A DNA stretch of 64,000 nucleotides from Amycolatopsis sp. CA-126428 (GTDB lineage: Bacteria; Actinomycetota; Actinomycetes; Mycobacteriales; Pseudonocardiaceae), in assembly GCF_002904335.1 (NCBI RefSeq), contig NZ_PPHF01000135.1, positions 1 through 64,000 on the forward strand. The letters are read 5' to 3'. Numbering within the stretch: the first letter of the stretch is position 1; each line of letters opens with the position of its first letter. Under the pieces are notes generated by a model, which was not told where the DNA came from, made no database searches, and saw only the letters and a list, made by a program, of their open reading frames with translations. A program made the translations under genes and the position numbers. Below are positions 26,176 to 35,495 of this stretch, one piece after another.

Positions 26176-26796
26176 GTGTCGTCGGAGCCGGTCATCGGTG
26201 TGCTCGCCATGCAGGGTGCCGTGCGCGAGCACGTCGCGATGCTGGCCGAAGCGGGCGCGCGGGCCGTGCCGGTCCGGCGGGCCGGTGAGCTGTCCGAAGT
26301 GGACGGTTTGGTGCTGCCCGGTGGCGAGTCCACCACCATGTCGCGGCTGCTGGAGAGCTTCGAGCTGCTGGAACCCCTCAAAGCGCGGATCGCCGAGGGG
26401 CTGCCGGCCTTCGGGTCGTGCGCCGGGATGATCCTCCTGGCGCGGCAGACCCTCGACGGGCGGCCCGACCAGCAGCAGCTCGGCGGCCTGGACGTCGTCG
26501 TCCGGCGCAACGCCTTCGGCAGGCAGGTCGACTCGTTCGAGGCGGACCTCGACTTCGCCGAGGTCGACAGCGGGCCCGTGCACGCCGTGTTCATCCGCGC
26601 GCCCTGGGTCGAGAAGGCCGGGGACGGCGTCGAGGTGCTGGCCACGGTCAGCGGCGTGCCCGGCGTGGACGAGGAGACCGCTAGGATCGTCGCGGTCCGG
26701 CAAGGGGCGGTGCTGGCGACCGCGTTCCACCCGGAACTCACGCCCGACGTGCGGGTGCACCGGCTGTTCGTCGACCTTGTGCGAAAGGCCGGCTGA
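26176..26796 (+). CDS. pdxT: Pyridoxal 5'-phosphate synthase glutaminase subunit PdxT
   Basis: 206 residues, class I glutaminase: GVLAMQGAVREH, LPGGESTTMSRLL and nucleophile C82 in FGSCAGMILLA, with H185 and E187 in FHPELT. It supplies ammonia to PdxS. GTG at 26176 follows GGGAGG. It has its own promoter region here because the island separates it from pdxS. Confidence 0.96.
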   Translation: MSSEPVIGVLAMQGAVREHVAMLAEAGARAVPVRRAGELSEVDGLVLPGGESTTMSRLLESFELLEPLKARIAEGLPAFGSCAGMILLARQTLDGRPDQQQLGGLDVVVRRNAFGRQVDSFEADLDFAEVDSGPVHAVFIRAPWVEKAGDGVEVLATVSGVPGVDEETARIVAVRQGAVLATAFHPELTPDVRVHRLFVDLVRKAG

Positions 26797-26837
26797 GACG
26801 CGGTGCCCGGCCGGGGTACGGAACAGATGGAGGAGAG

Positions 26838-27593
26838 ATGAGCGGCCACTCCAAGTGGGCCACCACGAAGCACAAGAAGGCCAACCTCGACGCGAAGCGC
26901 GGCAAGCTCTTCGCGCGGTTGATCAAGAACATCGAGGTGGCCGCGCGGACCGGCACCGGTGGTGGCGACCCGGATGGCAACCCCACGCTCTACGACGCCA
27001 TCCAGAAGGCGAAGAAGAACTCGGTCCCGCAGGACAACATCGAGCGCGCCCGCAAGCGCGGCGCCGGTGAAGAGGCCGGTGGCGCCGACTGGCAGGACAT
27101 CACGTACGAGGGCTACGGCCCCAACGGCGTGGCGGTGCTGATCGAGTGCCTCACCGACAACAAGAACCGCGCCGCGATGGAGGTCCGCACCGCGCTCACG
27201 CGCAACAACGGCTCCCTCGCCGACCCGGGGTCGGTCGCGTACATGTTCAACCGCAAGGGCGTGGTGATCATGCCGAAGGGCGACGCCACCGAGGACGACG
27301 TCCTGATGGCGGTGCTCGACGCCGGCGCCGAAGAGGTCAACGACCTCGACGAGAGCTTCGAGATCGTCTGCGAGGGCGGCGACCTGGTGCCGGTGCGCAA
27401 GGCGCTCCAGGAGGCCGGGTTCGAGTACGAGTCGGCGGAGCTCACCTTCCTCCCGACGGTGAACGTCCCCCTCGACGTCGACGGCGCGAAGAAGGTCTTC
27501 AAGCTGATCGACGCCCTCGAGGATTGTGACGACGTCCAGAACGTGTACGCGAACTTCGATGTGTCGGACGAGGTGCTCGCCGAAGTCGGCTGA
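26838..27593 (+). CDS. YebC/PmpR family regulatory protein
   Basis: 251 residues, starting MSGHSKWATTKHKKA, the invariant family signature, followed by NVPQDNI-like KKNSVPQDNIERA and the YGPNGVAVLIE segment. YebC proteins act as DNA-binding regulators, and some relieve ribosome stalling at proline stretches. GGAGGAGAG precedes the ATG. Directly follows pdxT, as in mycobacteria. Confidence 0.95.
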   Translation: MSGHSKWATTKHKKANLDAKRGKLFARLIKNIEVAARTGTGGGDPDGNPTLYDAIQKAKKNSVPQDNIERARKRGAGEEAGGADWQDITYEGYGPNGVAVLIECLTDNKNRAAMEVRTALTRNNGSLADPGSVAYMFNRKGVVIMPKGDATEDDVLMAVLDAGAEEVNDLDESFEIVCEGGDLVPVRKALQEAGFEYESAELTFLPTVNVPLDVDGAKKVFKLIDALEDCDDVQNVYANFDVSDEVLAEVG

Positions 27594-27619
27594 GTTTTCC
27601 CTTACGCCGCACCGCTTTC

Positions 27620-27652
27620 GTGCCCGGGCCGGAAACTTTCCGGCCCGGGCAC
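27620..27652 (+). terminator. Hairpin after yebC
   Basis: Perfect 16-bp arms (GTGCCCGGGCCGGAAA and its complement) around a single base. No T run. Confidence 0.65.
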
Positions 27653-27679
27653 TGGGCTCCGGCGGGCTCGTCAGGCAGA

Positions 27680-28231
27680 ATGTGCGCCGTGACCTCGACG
27701 ACCCCCGCCGCTCCCGCCGACATCACCGCCGAACTGTCCGCGGAAGAACTGCGCCTCATCGAATGGATCGAGGGGCAGGCGAAGGAGCGCGGCAACGCCG
27801 TCATCAACGTCGCCGCCGACGACGAGGGTGCCGGCTACAGCTTCACCGCGTGCGCGTGGGCGCTGCACAACGTGCCGGAGGCCGTCGTGGTCGGGCTGCC
27901 CGGCCAGATGGGGCAGGTGCTGCTCGACGCCTACGTCGACCGGGCCGCCAACGGCGAGATCTTCGAGGTCGGCCGGCGCTACGACGACTTCTTCGACGGC
28001 GTCCCGGTGGTCCTCGAGCGCGTCAACAAGGGGCACTACCCCGAATACTTCGGCACGGCGTTCCTCATCTACCCGGACGGCGACTTCCCGGCGCTGCAGC
28101 TGATCGTCGCGACGCCGGAGGGCAAGTTCCCCTGGCACCCGGACGCGCCCGAGGGGTTCGCGCGGTGGCAGCTGGTGCTCACCGAGAGCGGCGGCCCGGA
28201 AAGCTGGACCCCCGGCGTCGACGGCCCCTAG
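27680..28231 (+). CDS. DUF4262-like protein
   Basis: 183 residues if the ATG at 27680 is used (a GTG at 27689 is also possible). IEWIEGQAKERGNAVINVAADDEGAGYSFT, then PEAVVVGLPGQMGQVLLD and GHYPEYFGTA match the DUF4262 layout. Function unknown; no membrane segment. It overlaps the convergent cupin gene by 4 bases. Confidence 0.75.
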   Translation: MCAVTSTTPAAPADITAELSAEELRLIEWIEGQAKERGNAVINVAADDEGAGYSFTACAWALHNVPEAVVVGLPGQMGQVLLDAYVDRAANGEIFEVGRRYDDFFDGVPVVLERVNKGHYPEYFGTAFLIYPDGDFPALQLIVATPEGKFPWHPDAPEGFARWQLVLTESGGPESWTPGVDGP

Positions 28232-28668
28232 AACTTCCGCAGGTCGGCGGCCGCTTCCGGATACTTCAGCGCCAGCTCGGCCGCGGCCGCGAACTCCACG
28301 CAGTCGTCGGTGTAGGGCGGCACCACGACCGTGCCCAGCAGGCTCCACGCGCCGCACGTGACGGTGGCCTGCCACGTCCCGGCGGGCACCACGACCTGCG
28401 GACGTTCCCCGGCGGCGACGTCGGTCCCCAGCACCGGCCGCTCGACCGAGCCGTCCGGGTGCAGCAGCAGCATGGCCGCGGGCGCGCCGGCGTGGTGGGC
28501 GTAGACCTCGACCCGGTCCAGGCGGTGCGGGGCGGAGGCCTCGGGCGCGACGAGCAGGTAGTAGATCGCCGAGCCGGTCTCCGCCCGCCAGCTCTGCGCC
28601 CACCGCCCGCCTTCGACGGGCAGCGGCTGGAGGCCCAGGTGGGTGACGAAATCGGATGGCTCCGGCAT
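28228..28668 (-). CDS. Cupin family (DUF985-type) protein
   Basis: 146 residues. Single cupin fold: TGSAIYYLLVAPEASAPHRLDRVEVYAHHAGAP, VVVPAGTWQATV and SLLGTVVVPPYTDDCVEF match the DUF985 family. No known reaction. An in-frame ATG at 28677 is an alternative start. Convergent with the DUF4262 gene and divergent from ruvC. Confidence 0.85.
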   Translation of the reverse strand: MPEPSDFVTHLGLQPLPVEGGRWAQSWRAETGSAIYYLLVAPEASAPHRLDRVEVYAHHAGAPAAMLLLHPDGSVERPVLGTDVAAGERPQVVVPAGTWQATVTCGAWSLLGTVVVPPYTDDCVEFAAAAELALKYPEAAADLRKF

Positions 28669-28743
28669 GTCACCCATCCTGCCGCAGACGGGCCCAGTAG
28701 CCTGCAAGCTCGAACTGGTGTTCGCGGCGGGAAGGAAATACTG

Positions 28744-29337
28744 GTGCGCGTGCTCGGGGTCGACCCCGGTCTGACCAGGTGCGGCCTGGGGGTGGTCGAC
28801 GGCGGCAAGGGCCGGGTCGTGCGCTGCGTCGCGGTCGACGTCGTGCGGACGCCGGCGGACGCCGATCTGGCGCACCGCCTGCTCGGCATCTCCGACGAGG
28901 TCGAGCGGTGGCTGGACAAGTACAAGCCGCAGGCCGTGGCCGTCGAGCGCGTCTTCGCCCAGCACAACGTCCGCACCGCGATGGGCACCGCCCAGGCCGG
29001 TGGCGTGGTCGCGCTCGCCGCCGCCCGCCGGGGCCTGCCGGTCGCTTTCCACACCCCGAGCGAGGTCAAGGCCGCCGTCAGCGGGTCCGGCCGGGCCGAC
29101 AAGGCGCAGGTCACCGCCATGGTGATGCGCCTGCTCAACCTCGAGGTCGCCCCGCACCCGGCCGACGCCGCGGACGCCCTCGCGCTGGCCATCTGCCACC
29201 TCTGGCGGGAGCCGATGCGGGCCCGGCTCGCCGAGGCCGAAGCCCGCGCGGCCGAGATGGCCCGCACGCACAAAGCCCGCCTCGCCGCGGCGGCGAAACA
29301 GGCGAAGCAAGCCGAGAACCCAGGAGCAGCACGATGA
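28744..29337 (+). CDS. ruvC: Holliday junction resolvase RuvC
   Basis: 197 residues. RNase H-like fold with acidic residues D7 (GVDPG), E68 (AVERVF), D141 and D144 (HPADAADALALA). Cleaves Holliday junctions in the RuvABC complex. The C-terminus is extended by an Ala/Lys-rich tail. GGAAGG precedes the GTG. Overlaps ruvA by ATGA. Confidence 0.97.
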   Translation: MRVLGVDPGLTRCGLGVVDGGKGRVVRCVAVDVVRTPADADLAHRLLGISDEVERWLDKYKPQAVAVERVFAQHNVRTAMGTAQAGGVVALAAARRGLPVAFHTPSEVKAAVSGSGRADKAQVTAMVMRLLNLEVAPHPADAADALALAICHLWREPMRARLAEAEARAAEMARTHKARLAAAAKQAKQAENPGAAR

Positions 29338-29930
29338 TCTCGTCGGTACGCGGAGAAGTCCTCTCGGTCGGCCTCGACCACGTCGTGGTCGAGGTCGGCG
29401 GGGTCGGCTTCGCCGTGCAGGCCACCCCGGCGACGCTGGCGACCCTGCGCCGCGGCGAAGAGGCCCGGTTGCACACCGCGCTGGTCGTCCGCGAGGACTC
29501 GCTGACGTTGTTCGGCTTCGCCGACGCCGACGCGCGCGAGCTGTTCGGGCTGCTGCAGACGGTGTCCGGGATCGGGCCGCGGCTCGCGCTGGCCACCCTC
29601 GCCGTGCTCGACCCCGGCAAGCTGCGGGCCGCGCTGGTCGAAGGCAACATCACCGTGCTGACGTCGGTGCCCGGCATCGGCCGCAAGGGCGCCGAACGGC
29701 TCACCCTCGAACTGCGCGACAAGGTCACCGCCCTCGCCGGCCCGGGCGACGCGCCCGCCGTCACCGCCCCCGGCGCCCTGCGGGCCGAGGTCGTCGAGGC
29801 GCTGGCCGGGCTCGGGTTCCCGGCCAAGCAGGCCGAGCAGGCCGTCGACAAGGTCCTCGCCGACGGTGACGGCCACACGACGGCCGGCGTGCTGCGCGCC
29901 GCCCTGGCCACCCTCGGCCGCAAGCGGTAG
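29334..29930 (+). CDS. ruvA: Holliday junction helicase subunit RuvA
   Basis: 198 residues: N-terminal OB fold (MISSVRGEVL, VVVEVGGVGF), two helix-hairpin-helix motifs (VSGIGPRLALA and VPGIGRKGAERL) and a C-terminal RuvB-contact domain (VEALAGLGFPAKQAEQAVD). Tetramer that binds four-way junctions. Confidence 0.97.
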   Translation: MISSVRGEVLSVGLDHVVVEVGGVGFAVQATPATLATLRRGEEARLHTALVVREDSLTLFGFADADARELFGLLQTVSGIGPRLALATLAVLDPGKLRAALVEGNITVLTSVPGIGRKGAERLTLELRDKVTALAGPGDAPAVTAPGALRAEVVEALAGLGFPAKQAEQAVDKVLADGDGHTTAGVLRAALATLGRKR

Positions 29931-29938
29931 GCGCGGGC

Positions 29939-31006
29939 ATGGAGTATGAAGCCGTGGAGGAAGAGGAAGCCCTCTCGGCGTGGGCCCAGACCGGCGAAGA
30001 GAACGTCGAGGGCACGCTGCGGCCGCGCAAGCTCGACGAGTTCGTCGGCCAGCCGCGCGTGCGCGAGCAGCTCGAGCTGGTGCTGGAGAGCGCGCGCCGC
30101 CGCGGCGTGCCGCCCGACCACGTCCTGCTGTCCGGGCCGCCCGGGCTGGGCAAGACGTCGATGGCGATGATCGTCGCGGCCGAGCTGGGCGCGGCCATCC
30201 GGATCACCTCCGGCCCGGCCCTCGAGCGGGCCGGCGACCTCGCCGCGATGCTGTCCAACCTCGCGCCGGGCGACGTCCTGTTCATCGACGAGATCCACCG
30301 GATCGCCCGCCCCGCCGAGGAGATGCTCTACCTCGCGATGGAGGACTTCCGCGTCGACGTCGTCGTCGGCAAGGGCCCGGGCGCCACCAGCATCCCGCTG
30401 GAAATCGCCCCGTTCACGCTGGTCGGCGCGACCACCCGGTCCGGCTCGCTGACCGGCCCGCTGCGGGACCGGTTCGGCTTCACCGGCCAGATGGAGTTCT
30501 ACACCGACGCCGAGCTGGAGCTGGTCGTCCGCCGCGCCGCGACGATCCTCGACATCCCGATCGACCGCGACGGCTGCGCCGAGATCGCCGGCCGTTCGCG
30601 GGGCACGCCCCGGATCGCGAACCGGCTGCTGCGGCGCGTCCGCGACTACGCCGAGGTCCGCGCCGACGGCAAGGTGACCCGCGACGTCGCCCGCGCCGCG
30701 CTGGCCGTCTACGACGTCGACGAGCTGGGGCTCGACCGGCTCGACCGGGCCGTGCTCACCGCGCTGACCAGGTCCTTCGGTGGCGGGCCGGTGGGCATTT
30801 CGACGCTGGCGGTGGCCGTGGGGGAGGAGGCGACCACGGTGGAAGAGGTCTGCGAGCCCTACCTCGTGCGCGCCGGTATGCTCGCCCGCACCCCGCGTGG
30901 CCGCGTCGCGACCGCGACCGCGTGGGAACACCTCGGCATGGTGCCGCCCGCGGACCTCCCGGGGCGCCCGGACCCGGGCGGGCCGTCGCTGTTCGGGCAG
31001 GACTGA
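29939..31006 (+). CDS. ruvB: Holliday junction helicase subunit RuvB
   Basis: 355 residues, AAA+ motor: RPRKLDEFVGQPRVREQL, Walker A GPPGLGKTS, Walker B LFIDEIHR and sensor GATTRSG, with a C-terminal winged helix (VEEVCEPYLVRAGMLARTPRGR). Drives branch migration with RuvA. Eight bases after ruvA. Confidence 0.98.
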   Translation: MEYEAVEEEEALSAWAQTGEENVEGTLRPRKLDEFVGQPRVREQLELVLESARRRGVPPDHVLLSGPPGLGKTSMAMIVAAELGAAIRITSGPALERAGDLAAMLSNLAPGDVLFIDEIHRIARPAEEMLYLAMEDFRVDVVVGKGPGATSIPLEIAPFTLVGATTRSGSLTGPLRDRFGFTGQMEFYTDAELELVVRRAATILDIPIDRDGCAEIAGRSRGTPRIANRLLRRVRDYAEVRADGKVTRDVARAALAVYDVDELGLDRLDRAVLTALTRSFGGGPVGISTLAVAVGEEATTVEEVCEPYLVRAGMLARTPRGRVATATAWEHLGMVPPADLPGRPDPGGPSLFGQD

Positions 31007-31141
31007 GTTCGAACAGGCCGAGCGGCCCGTACCGGCGGGTGGGTGCTGGCGTCCGCGCTGGTACCTGGCACACTCGACAGGAGCACATACCCAAAAACCG
31101 GACATTTCGGCTGGGCCCGGGTGTCCGTCGAACGGAGAATC

Positions 31142-31552
31142 ATGCAACAGCTATTGCTGCCCCTGCTGCTCGTGCTCGTCCTCGCCGTGCCGCTGGTGAT
31201 GAGCACCCGCAAGCAGAAGAAGCAGCAGGCCGCGCAGCAGGACCTGCAGAGCAGCCTGGCGCCCGGTGACCGCGTGATGACCACGTCCGGTCTGTACGGC
31301 ACCGTCGCCGACACTTCGGGCGACACCACGATCGACATCGAGATCGCCCCCGGTGTCGTCACCACCTGGCTGCGCCTGGCGGTCCGCGAGAAGGTCGAGC
31401 CGGTCGTCGAGACCGACGAGGACTCCGCCGACGACGTGGTCGAGGCCCCCGCCGAGGAGCCGTCGATCATCGAGTCGTCCGCCGGTGTCAAGGCCGACGA
31501 GCCGCAGACCACCGCGCAGGTGGCGCCGCCGCTGGAGCACGGCAAGAAGTAG
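31142..31552 (+). CDS. yajC: Preprotein translocase subunit YajC
   Basis: 136 residues: one N-terminal membrane helix, RKQKKQQA after it, LAPGDRVMTTSGLYGTVAD, and an acidic C-terminal tail longer than in E. coli. Joins SecDF at the Sec translocon. ATG at 31142 has GGAG upstream. Confidence 0.94.
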   Translation: MQQLLLPLLLVLVLAVPLVMSTRKQKKQQAAQQDLQSSLAPGDRVMTTSGLYGTVADTSGDTTIDIEIAPGVVTTWLRLAVREKVEPVVETDEDSADDVVEAPAEEPSIIESSAGVKADEPQTTAQVAPPLEHGKK

Positions 31553-31621
31553 CCTTCCGCGGCACTCCTGGGCCGGGCGGGGAATCCCGACGAAAGTCGG
31601 TACGGCCTCGCACGCCGGGCT

Positions 31622-31655
31622 CACGCAGCACCGAGTAGTGTCTCGGTGCTGCGTG
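31622..31655. terminator. Hairpin between yajC and secD
   Basis: 14-bp perfect arms (CACGCAGCACCGAG and complement) with a 6-base loop, 69 bases after yajC. No T run. It may attenuate rather than end transcription, because secD follows co-directionally. The region 31656-31789 holds no gene. Confidence 0.5.
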
Positions 31656-31789
31656 CGTGTCCGCCGTCATACCCGTGCCCGGGAGTGAATCGCACACGGC
31701 CGGTGAATGCACACAGTCCCTCCCGGTAACCCTCCGGGCGGGCACCGCAACGTGGGGGTCCCACCCCGTCCGAGGAGACCGAAGCAACC

Positions 31790-33580
31790 GTGGCAGCTTC
31801 AGCCGGGCATCTCCGCCCGGGACGCTATCTCGCCCTGTTCGCCCTGATCGTGATCGTCTTGTACGCGCTGGTGTTCCTCACCGGCAACCACAAGCCGACC
31901 CCGAAGCTGGGTATCGACCTGCAGGGCGGCACCCGGGTCACGCTCACCGCCCGCACTCCCGACGGCGGCCAGCCGACCCGCGAGTCCCTGAACCAGGCGC
32001 GCCAGATCATCGAACGGCGCGTCAACGGGATCGGCGTCGGCGGCACCGAGGTCCTCCTCGACGGCAACAACGTCGTCATCACGGTTCCGGGCGAGCAGGG
32101 CGACCAGGCGAAGAGCCTGGGCAAGACCGCGAAGCTGGGCTTCCGGAAGGTCGTCTCGGCCGCCACCCAGCCGGTGGTGCCGCCGCAGACCGCGCCGCCC
32201 GCCACGACCCCGCCCCCGTCGGGCGCCCCGAGCAGCTCGACGCCGCCGTCTTCGGGCGCGCCGGCAGCGACCTCGGGTGCCCCGACGAGCAAGCCCGGTG
32301 GCGGTGGCACCCCGGGCGCGGCGCTCGCGCAGCAGCAGAGCACCACGCCGGCCGCGCCGAGCAGCAGCACTCCGCCGCCCGCGTCGACCCCGGCACCGGC
32401 CCCCTCGGACGGCTCGGTCGACGCGGAGACCGCGAAGGAGATCCAGGCCGCCAAGGCCCTCCGGCAGAACCCGCAGCTGATCGGCGCCGACGGCCAGCCG
32501 AACCAGGAGCTCGTCTCGAAGGCGATGACGGCGCTCACCTGCGCGCCGAACGCCAAGGACCCCCTCGAGGGCAACGACGACCCGCGCCTGCCGCTGGTCG
32601 CCTGCGGTGACCACGACACGTACAAGTACCTGATGGAGCCGGAGTTCCTGCCGGGCACCGAGATCGCGGACGCGAACTCGAGCTACAACTCGCAGAACGG
32701 CCAGTGGGTGGTGAACCTCAGCTTCAAGAGCGAGGGCACCAAGATCTGGGCGGACTTCACGACGAAGAACGTCGGCCAGCAGGCCGCGTTCGTGCTCGAC
32801 ACGCAGGTCGTGTCCGCGCCGAACATCCAGGTCGCGATCGTCGACGGCAACACCCAGATCACCGGCAAGTTCACCCAGGCCGAGGCCAAGGACCTGTCGG
32901 ACATCCTCAAGTACGGCTCGCTGCCGCTGTCGTTCGCCTCCTCGGACGCGACGACGGTGTCGGCCACCCTCGGCTTCGCTTCGCTGCAGGCCGGCCTGAT
33001 CGCCGGCGGCATCGGCCTGCTGGTGGTCTTCGTCTACTGCCTGTTCTACTACCGGCTGCTCGGCGTGCTCACCATCCTCTCGCTGGCCCTGTCCGGCGCG
33101 CTGGTGTTCGCGGTGCTGGTGCTGCTCGGCCGCTGGATCGGCTACACGCTGGACCTCGCGGGCATCGCCGGCCTGATCATCGCCATCGGCATCACGGCGG
33201 ACTCGTTCGTCATCTACTTCGAACGGCTCAAAGACGAAATCCGGGAGGGCCGGACGTTCCGGTCCGCGGTGCCGCGCGGCTGGGTCCGCGCCCGGCGCAC
33301 CATCCTGGCTTCGGACGGCGTGAGCTTCCTGGCCGCGGCCATCCTGTACGTCATCGCGGTCGGCGACGTCCAGGGCTTCGCGTTCACCCTCGGCATGTCC
33401 ACGGTGCTCGACCTGGTCGTCGTGTACCTCGTGACGCACCCGCTGGTGGCCATGGTGTCCACGTCCAAGAACGCGTTCCTGTCCAATCCGAGGCACCTGG
33501 GCCTCGGCGCCGTGCAGCAACTGGGTTCGCAGCGGAAGAAGTCGACCTCGGTCGGCCGCGCGAACGTGAAGGAGGCCTGA
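31790..33580 (+). CDS. secD: Protein translocase subunit SecD
   Basis: 596 residues: first helix about 14-30, LGIDLQGGTRVTL, large periplasmic domain, and the C-terminal five-helix block with GITADSFVIYFERLKDEIREG. Between about 127 and 208 there is a Pro/Ser/Thr/Ala-rich low-complexity insertion in the periplasmic loop. SecDF uses the proton gradient to pull exported proteins across. GTG start with GAGGAG upstream. Confidence 0.96.
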   Translation: MAASAGHLRPGRYLALFALIVIVLYALVFLTGNHKPTPKLGIDLQGGTRVTLTARTPDGGQPTRESLNQARQIIERRVNGIGVGGTEVLLDGNNVVITVPGEQGDQAKSLGKTAKLGFRKVVSAATQPVVPPQTAPPATTPPPSGAPSSSTPPSSGAPAATSGAPTSKPGGGGTPGAALAQQQSTTPAAPSSSTPPPASTPAPAPSDGSVDAETAKEIQAAKALRQNPQLIGADGQPNQELVSKAMTALTCAPNAKDPLEGNDDPRLPLVACGDHDTYKYLMEPEFLPGTEIADANSSYNSQNGQWVVNLSFKSEGTKIWADFTTKNVGQQAAFVLDTQVVSAPNIQVAIVDGNTQITGKFTQAEAKDLSDILKYGSLPLSFASSDATTVSATLGFASLQAGLIAGGIGLLVVFVYCLFYYRLLGVLTILSLALSGALVFAVLVLLGRWIGYTLDLAGIAGLIIAIGITADSFVIYFERLKDEIREGRTFRSAVPRGWVRARRTILASDGVSFLAAAILYVIAVGDVQGFAFTLGMSTVLDLVVVYLVTHPLVAMVSTSKNAFLSNPRHLGLGAVQQLGSQRKKSTSVGRANVKEA

Positions 33581-33581
33581 C

Positions 33582-34796
33582 GTGGGGGTCGAAGAACTGG
33601 GCACGGACGCCGAAGGCAACGCCAAGGCGGCGGCGAAGCCCGGCAAGAGGGAAAGCGTCTTCCACCGGCTGTACGTGGGCACCGGCGCGTTCGACGTCGT
33701 CGGCAAGCGCAAGCGCTGGTACATCTTCTTCTCGGCCCTGGTGCTGGTGTGCCTCGCGTCGATGATCTTCCGCGACTTCAACATCGGCATCGAGTTCGAG
33801 GGCGGCACGCAGATCCAGCTGCCGGCCAACGGCATCCACGGCGTGATCACCGAGGAGCAGGCCAAGGAGTCGTTCCAGAAGGCCCTCGGCCACCCGGCCG
33901 CGGAGACGCAGAAGGTCGGCACGGGTGCCGCGTCGACCATCCAGATCCGCACCGACACGCTGAACGCGGCCGACGTCGGCAAGCTCAAGCAGGGGCTGTT
34001 CCAGGACCTGGGCCCGAAGGGCACCAACGGCCAGCCCAGCGTCCAGGCGATCAGCGACAGCGCGGTGAGCGCCTCGTGGGGCGGGGAGATCTCGCAGAAG
34101 GCGCTGCTCGCGCTCGCGGTGTTCCTCGTCGCGGTGGTCATCTTCCTGGCGATCTACTTCGACGCGCGGATGGCCGTGGCGGCGCTGGTCTCGCTGTTGC
34201 ACGACATCCTGGTCACCGCGGGGGTGTACTCGCTGGTCGGCTTCGAGGTCACCCCGGCGACCGTGATCGGCCTGCTGACCATCCTCGGGTTCTCGCTCTA
34301 CGACACGGTGGTGGTGTTCGACAAGGTCCGCGAGAACACCCGCGGCCTGCTCGGGCTGACCCGCCGCACGTACGCCGAGGCCGCGAACCTCGCGCTGAAC
34401 CAGACCCTGATGCGGTCGTTCAACACGGCGTTCATCGCGCTGCTGCCGATCCTCGGCCTGCTGATCGTCGGGTACGTGCTGCTCGGCTCGGGCACGCTGC
34501 AGGACCTGGCGCTGGTGCAGCTCACCGGTACCCTCGTCGGCGTCCTGTCGTCGGTCGCCCTGGCGACGCCGCTGCTGGTCGACTTCAAGATGCGCGACCC
34601 GAAGTACCAGCAGCAGGCCGAGCGCGTCCGGCAGCGCCGGGTCAGCCAGGAGCGCAAGGCCGCGGGCGAGGACTTCGACGCCTCGGACGACGACGCGCTG
34701 GCCAAGGAACTGCGCAAGGAGAAGGCGTACGCGGCCGCGTCCAGCGTCCCCGCCCGGATCCAGAAGCAGCGCCCGGCCGGGAAGCGGAAGCGCTGA
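33582..34796 (+). CDS. secF: Protein translocase subunit SecF
   Basis: 404 residues: cytosolic N-terminus, first helix WYIFFSALVLVCLASMIF, FNIGIEFEGGTQIQ and the C-terminal helix block with FSLYDTVVVFDKVRENTR and LNQTLMRSFNT. The C-terminal tail after about 345 is long and charged. Starts one base after the secD stop. Confidence 0.96.
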   Translation: MGVEELGTDAEGNAKAAAKPGKRESVFHRLYVGTGAFDVVGKRKRWYIFFSALVLVCLASMIFRDFNIGIEFEGGTQIQLPANGIHGVITEEQAKESFQKALGHPAAETQKVGTGAASTIQIRTDTLNAADVGKLKQGLFQDLGPKGTNGQPSVQAISDSAVSASWGGEISQKALLALAVFLVAVVIFLAIYFDARMAVAALVSLLHDILVTAGVYSLVGFEVTPATVIGLLTILGFSLYDTVVVFDKVRENTRGLLGLTRRTYAEAANLALNQTLMRSFNTAFIALLPILGLLIVGYVLLGSGTLQDLALVQLTGTLVGVLSSVALATPLLVDFKMRDPKYQQQAERVRQRRVSQERKAAGEDFDASDDDALAKELRKEKAYAAASSVPARIQKQRPAGKRKR

Positions 34797-34797
34797 C

Positions 34798-35316
34798 GTG
34801 CAGCTCGACGATGCCCTCGGCCTGATCGCCGAGGTGCCGGACTTCCCCGAGCCCGGTGTGCTGTTCCGCGACCTGAGCCCGCTGTTCGCGGACGCGGGCG
34901 CGTTCAAAGCGGTGACCGACGCGCTGGCGGGCACCCTCGACCCTTCGGTCGAGGCGCTCGCCGGCGTGGAGGCCCGCGGCTTCCTCCTCGCCGCGGCCGT
35001 CGGGTACGCCTGCGGCCTCGGCGTGGTGCTGATCCGCAAGCCCGGCAAACTGCCGCTGGTGGCGGGCCGCGTCGACTACGCCCTGGAGTACGGCACGGCG
35101 ACGGTCGAGCTCCCGGCCGGCGTGGTCAAGCCGGGCCAGCGGATCGCGGTCCTCGACGACGTCCTGGCCACGGGTGGCACGGTCGCGGCCACCGGCAAGC
35201 TCCTGGAGGACGCGGGCGCGGTGGTCGACAGCGTGTCGGTCGTCCTGGAACTGGCCGCCCTGGGCGGCCGCCAGGTCCTCGGCGACCGGAAGGTCCACGC
35301 CCTCCACACCTGTTGA
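34798..35316 (+). CDS. apt: Adenine phosphoribosyltransferase
   Basis: 172 residues. VPDFPEPGVLFRDLSPLF, AGVEARGFLLAAAVGYACGLGVVLIRKPGKLP and the PRPP-binding motif VAVLDDVLATGGT-type (IAVLDDVLATGGTVAA) are all present. Salvages adenine to AMP. GTG start one base after secF, as in mycobacteria. Confidence 0.95.
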   Translation: MQLDDALGLIAEVPDFPEPGVLFRDLSPLFADAGAFKAVTDALAGTLDPSVEALAGVEARGFLLAAAVGYACGLGVVLIRKPGKLPLVAGRVDYALEYGTATVELPAGVVKPGQRIAVLDDVLATGGTVAATGKLLEDAGAVVDSVSVVLELAALGGRQVLGDRKVHALHTC

Positions 35317-35333
35317 CGGGTCTGCCGCGGCTT

Positions 35334-35379
35334 GTCGTGAGTGGTAAGGCGGGTTCTAACCCGCCTTACCACTCACGAC
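35334..35379. repeat. Perfect 22-bp inverted repeat between apt and relA
   Basis: GTCGTGAGTGGTAAGGCGGGTT (35334-35355) is followed after two bases by its exact reverse complement (35358-35379). It lies between co-directional genes and could terminate or attenuate apt transcription, or be a member of a dispersed palindromic family. The stem is longer and less GC-rich than the other hairpins here. Confidence 0.85.
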
Positions 35380-35495
35380 GGTGAAGCGGCTGGTGGCGGG
35401 GCCCACATCCCCCTGAACGGGCGCACCCGACAGGGCCGCGAGGTGCAACGGCTACCCTGGTGGTCCGAAGGCCGCACGAGCAGCAGGAGGTGCGG

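Noticed and set aside
35334..35379. Riboswitch upstream of relA
   Set aside because: It is a simple perfect hairpin with no conserved aptamer core, 116 bases before the start.
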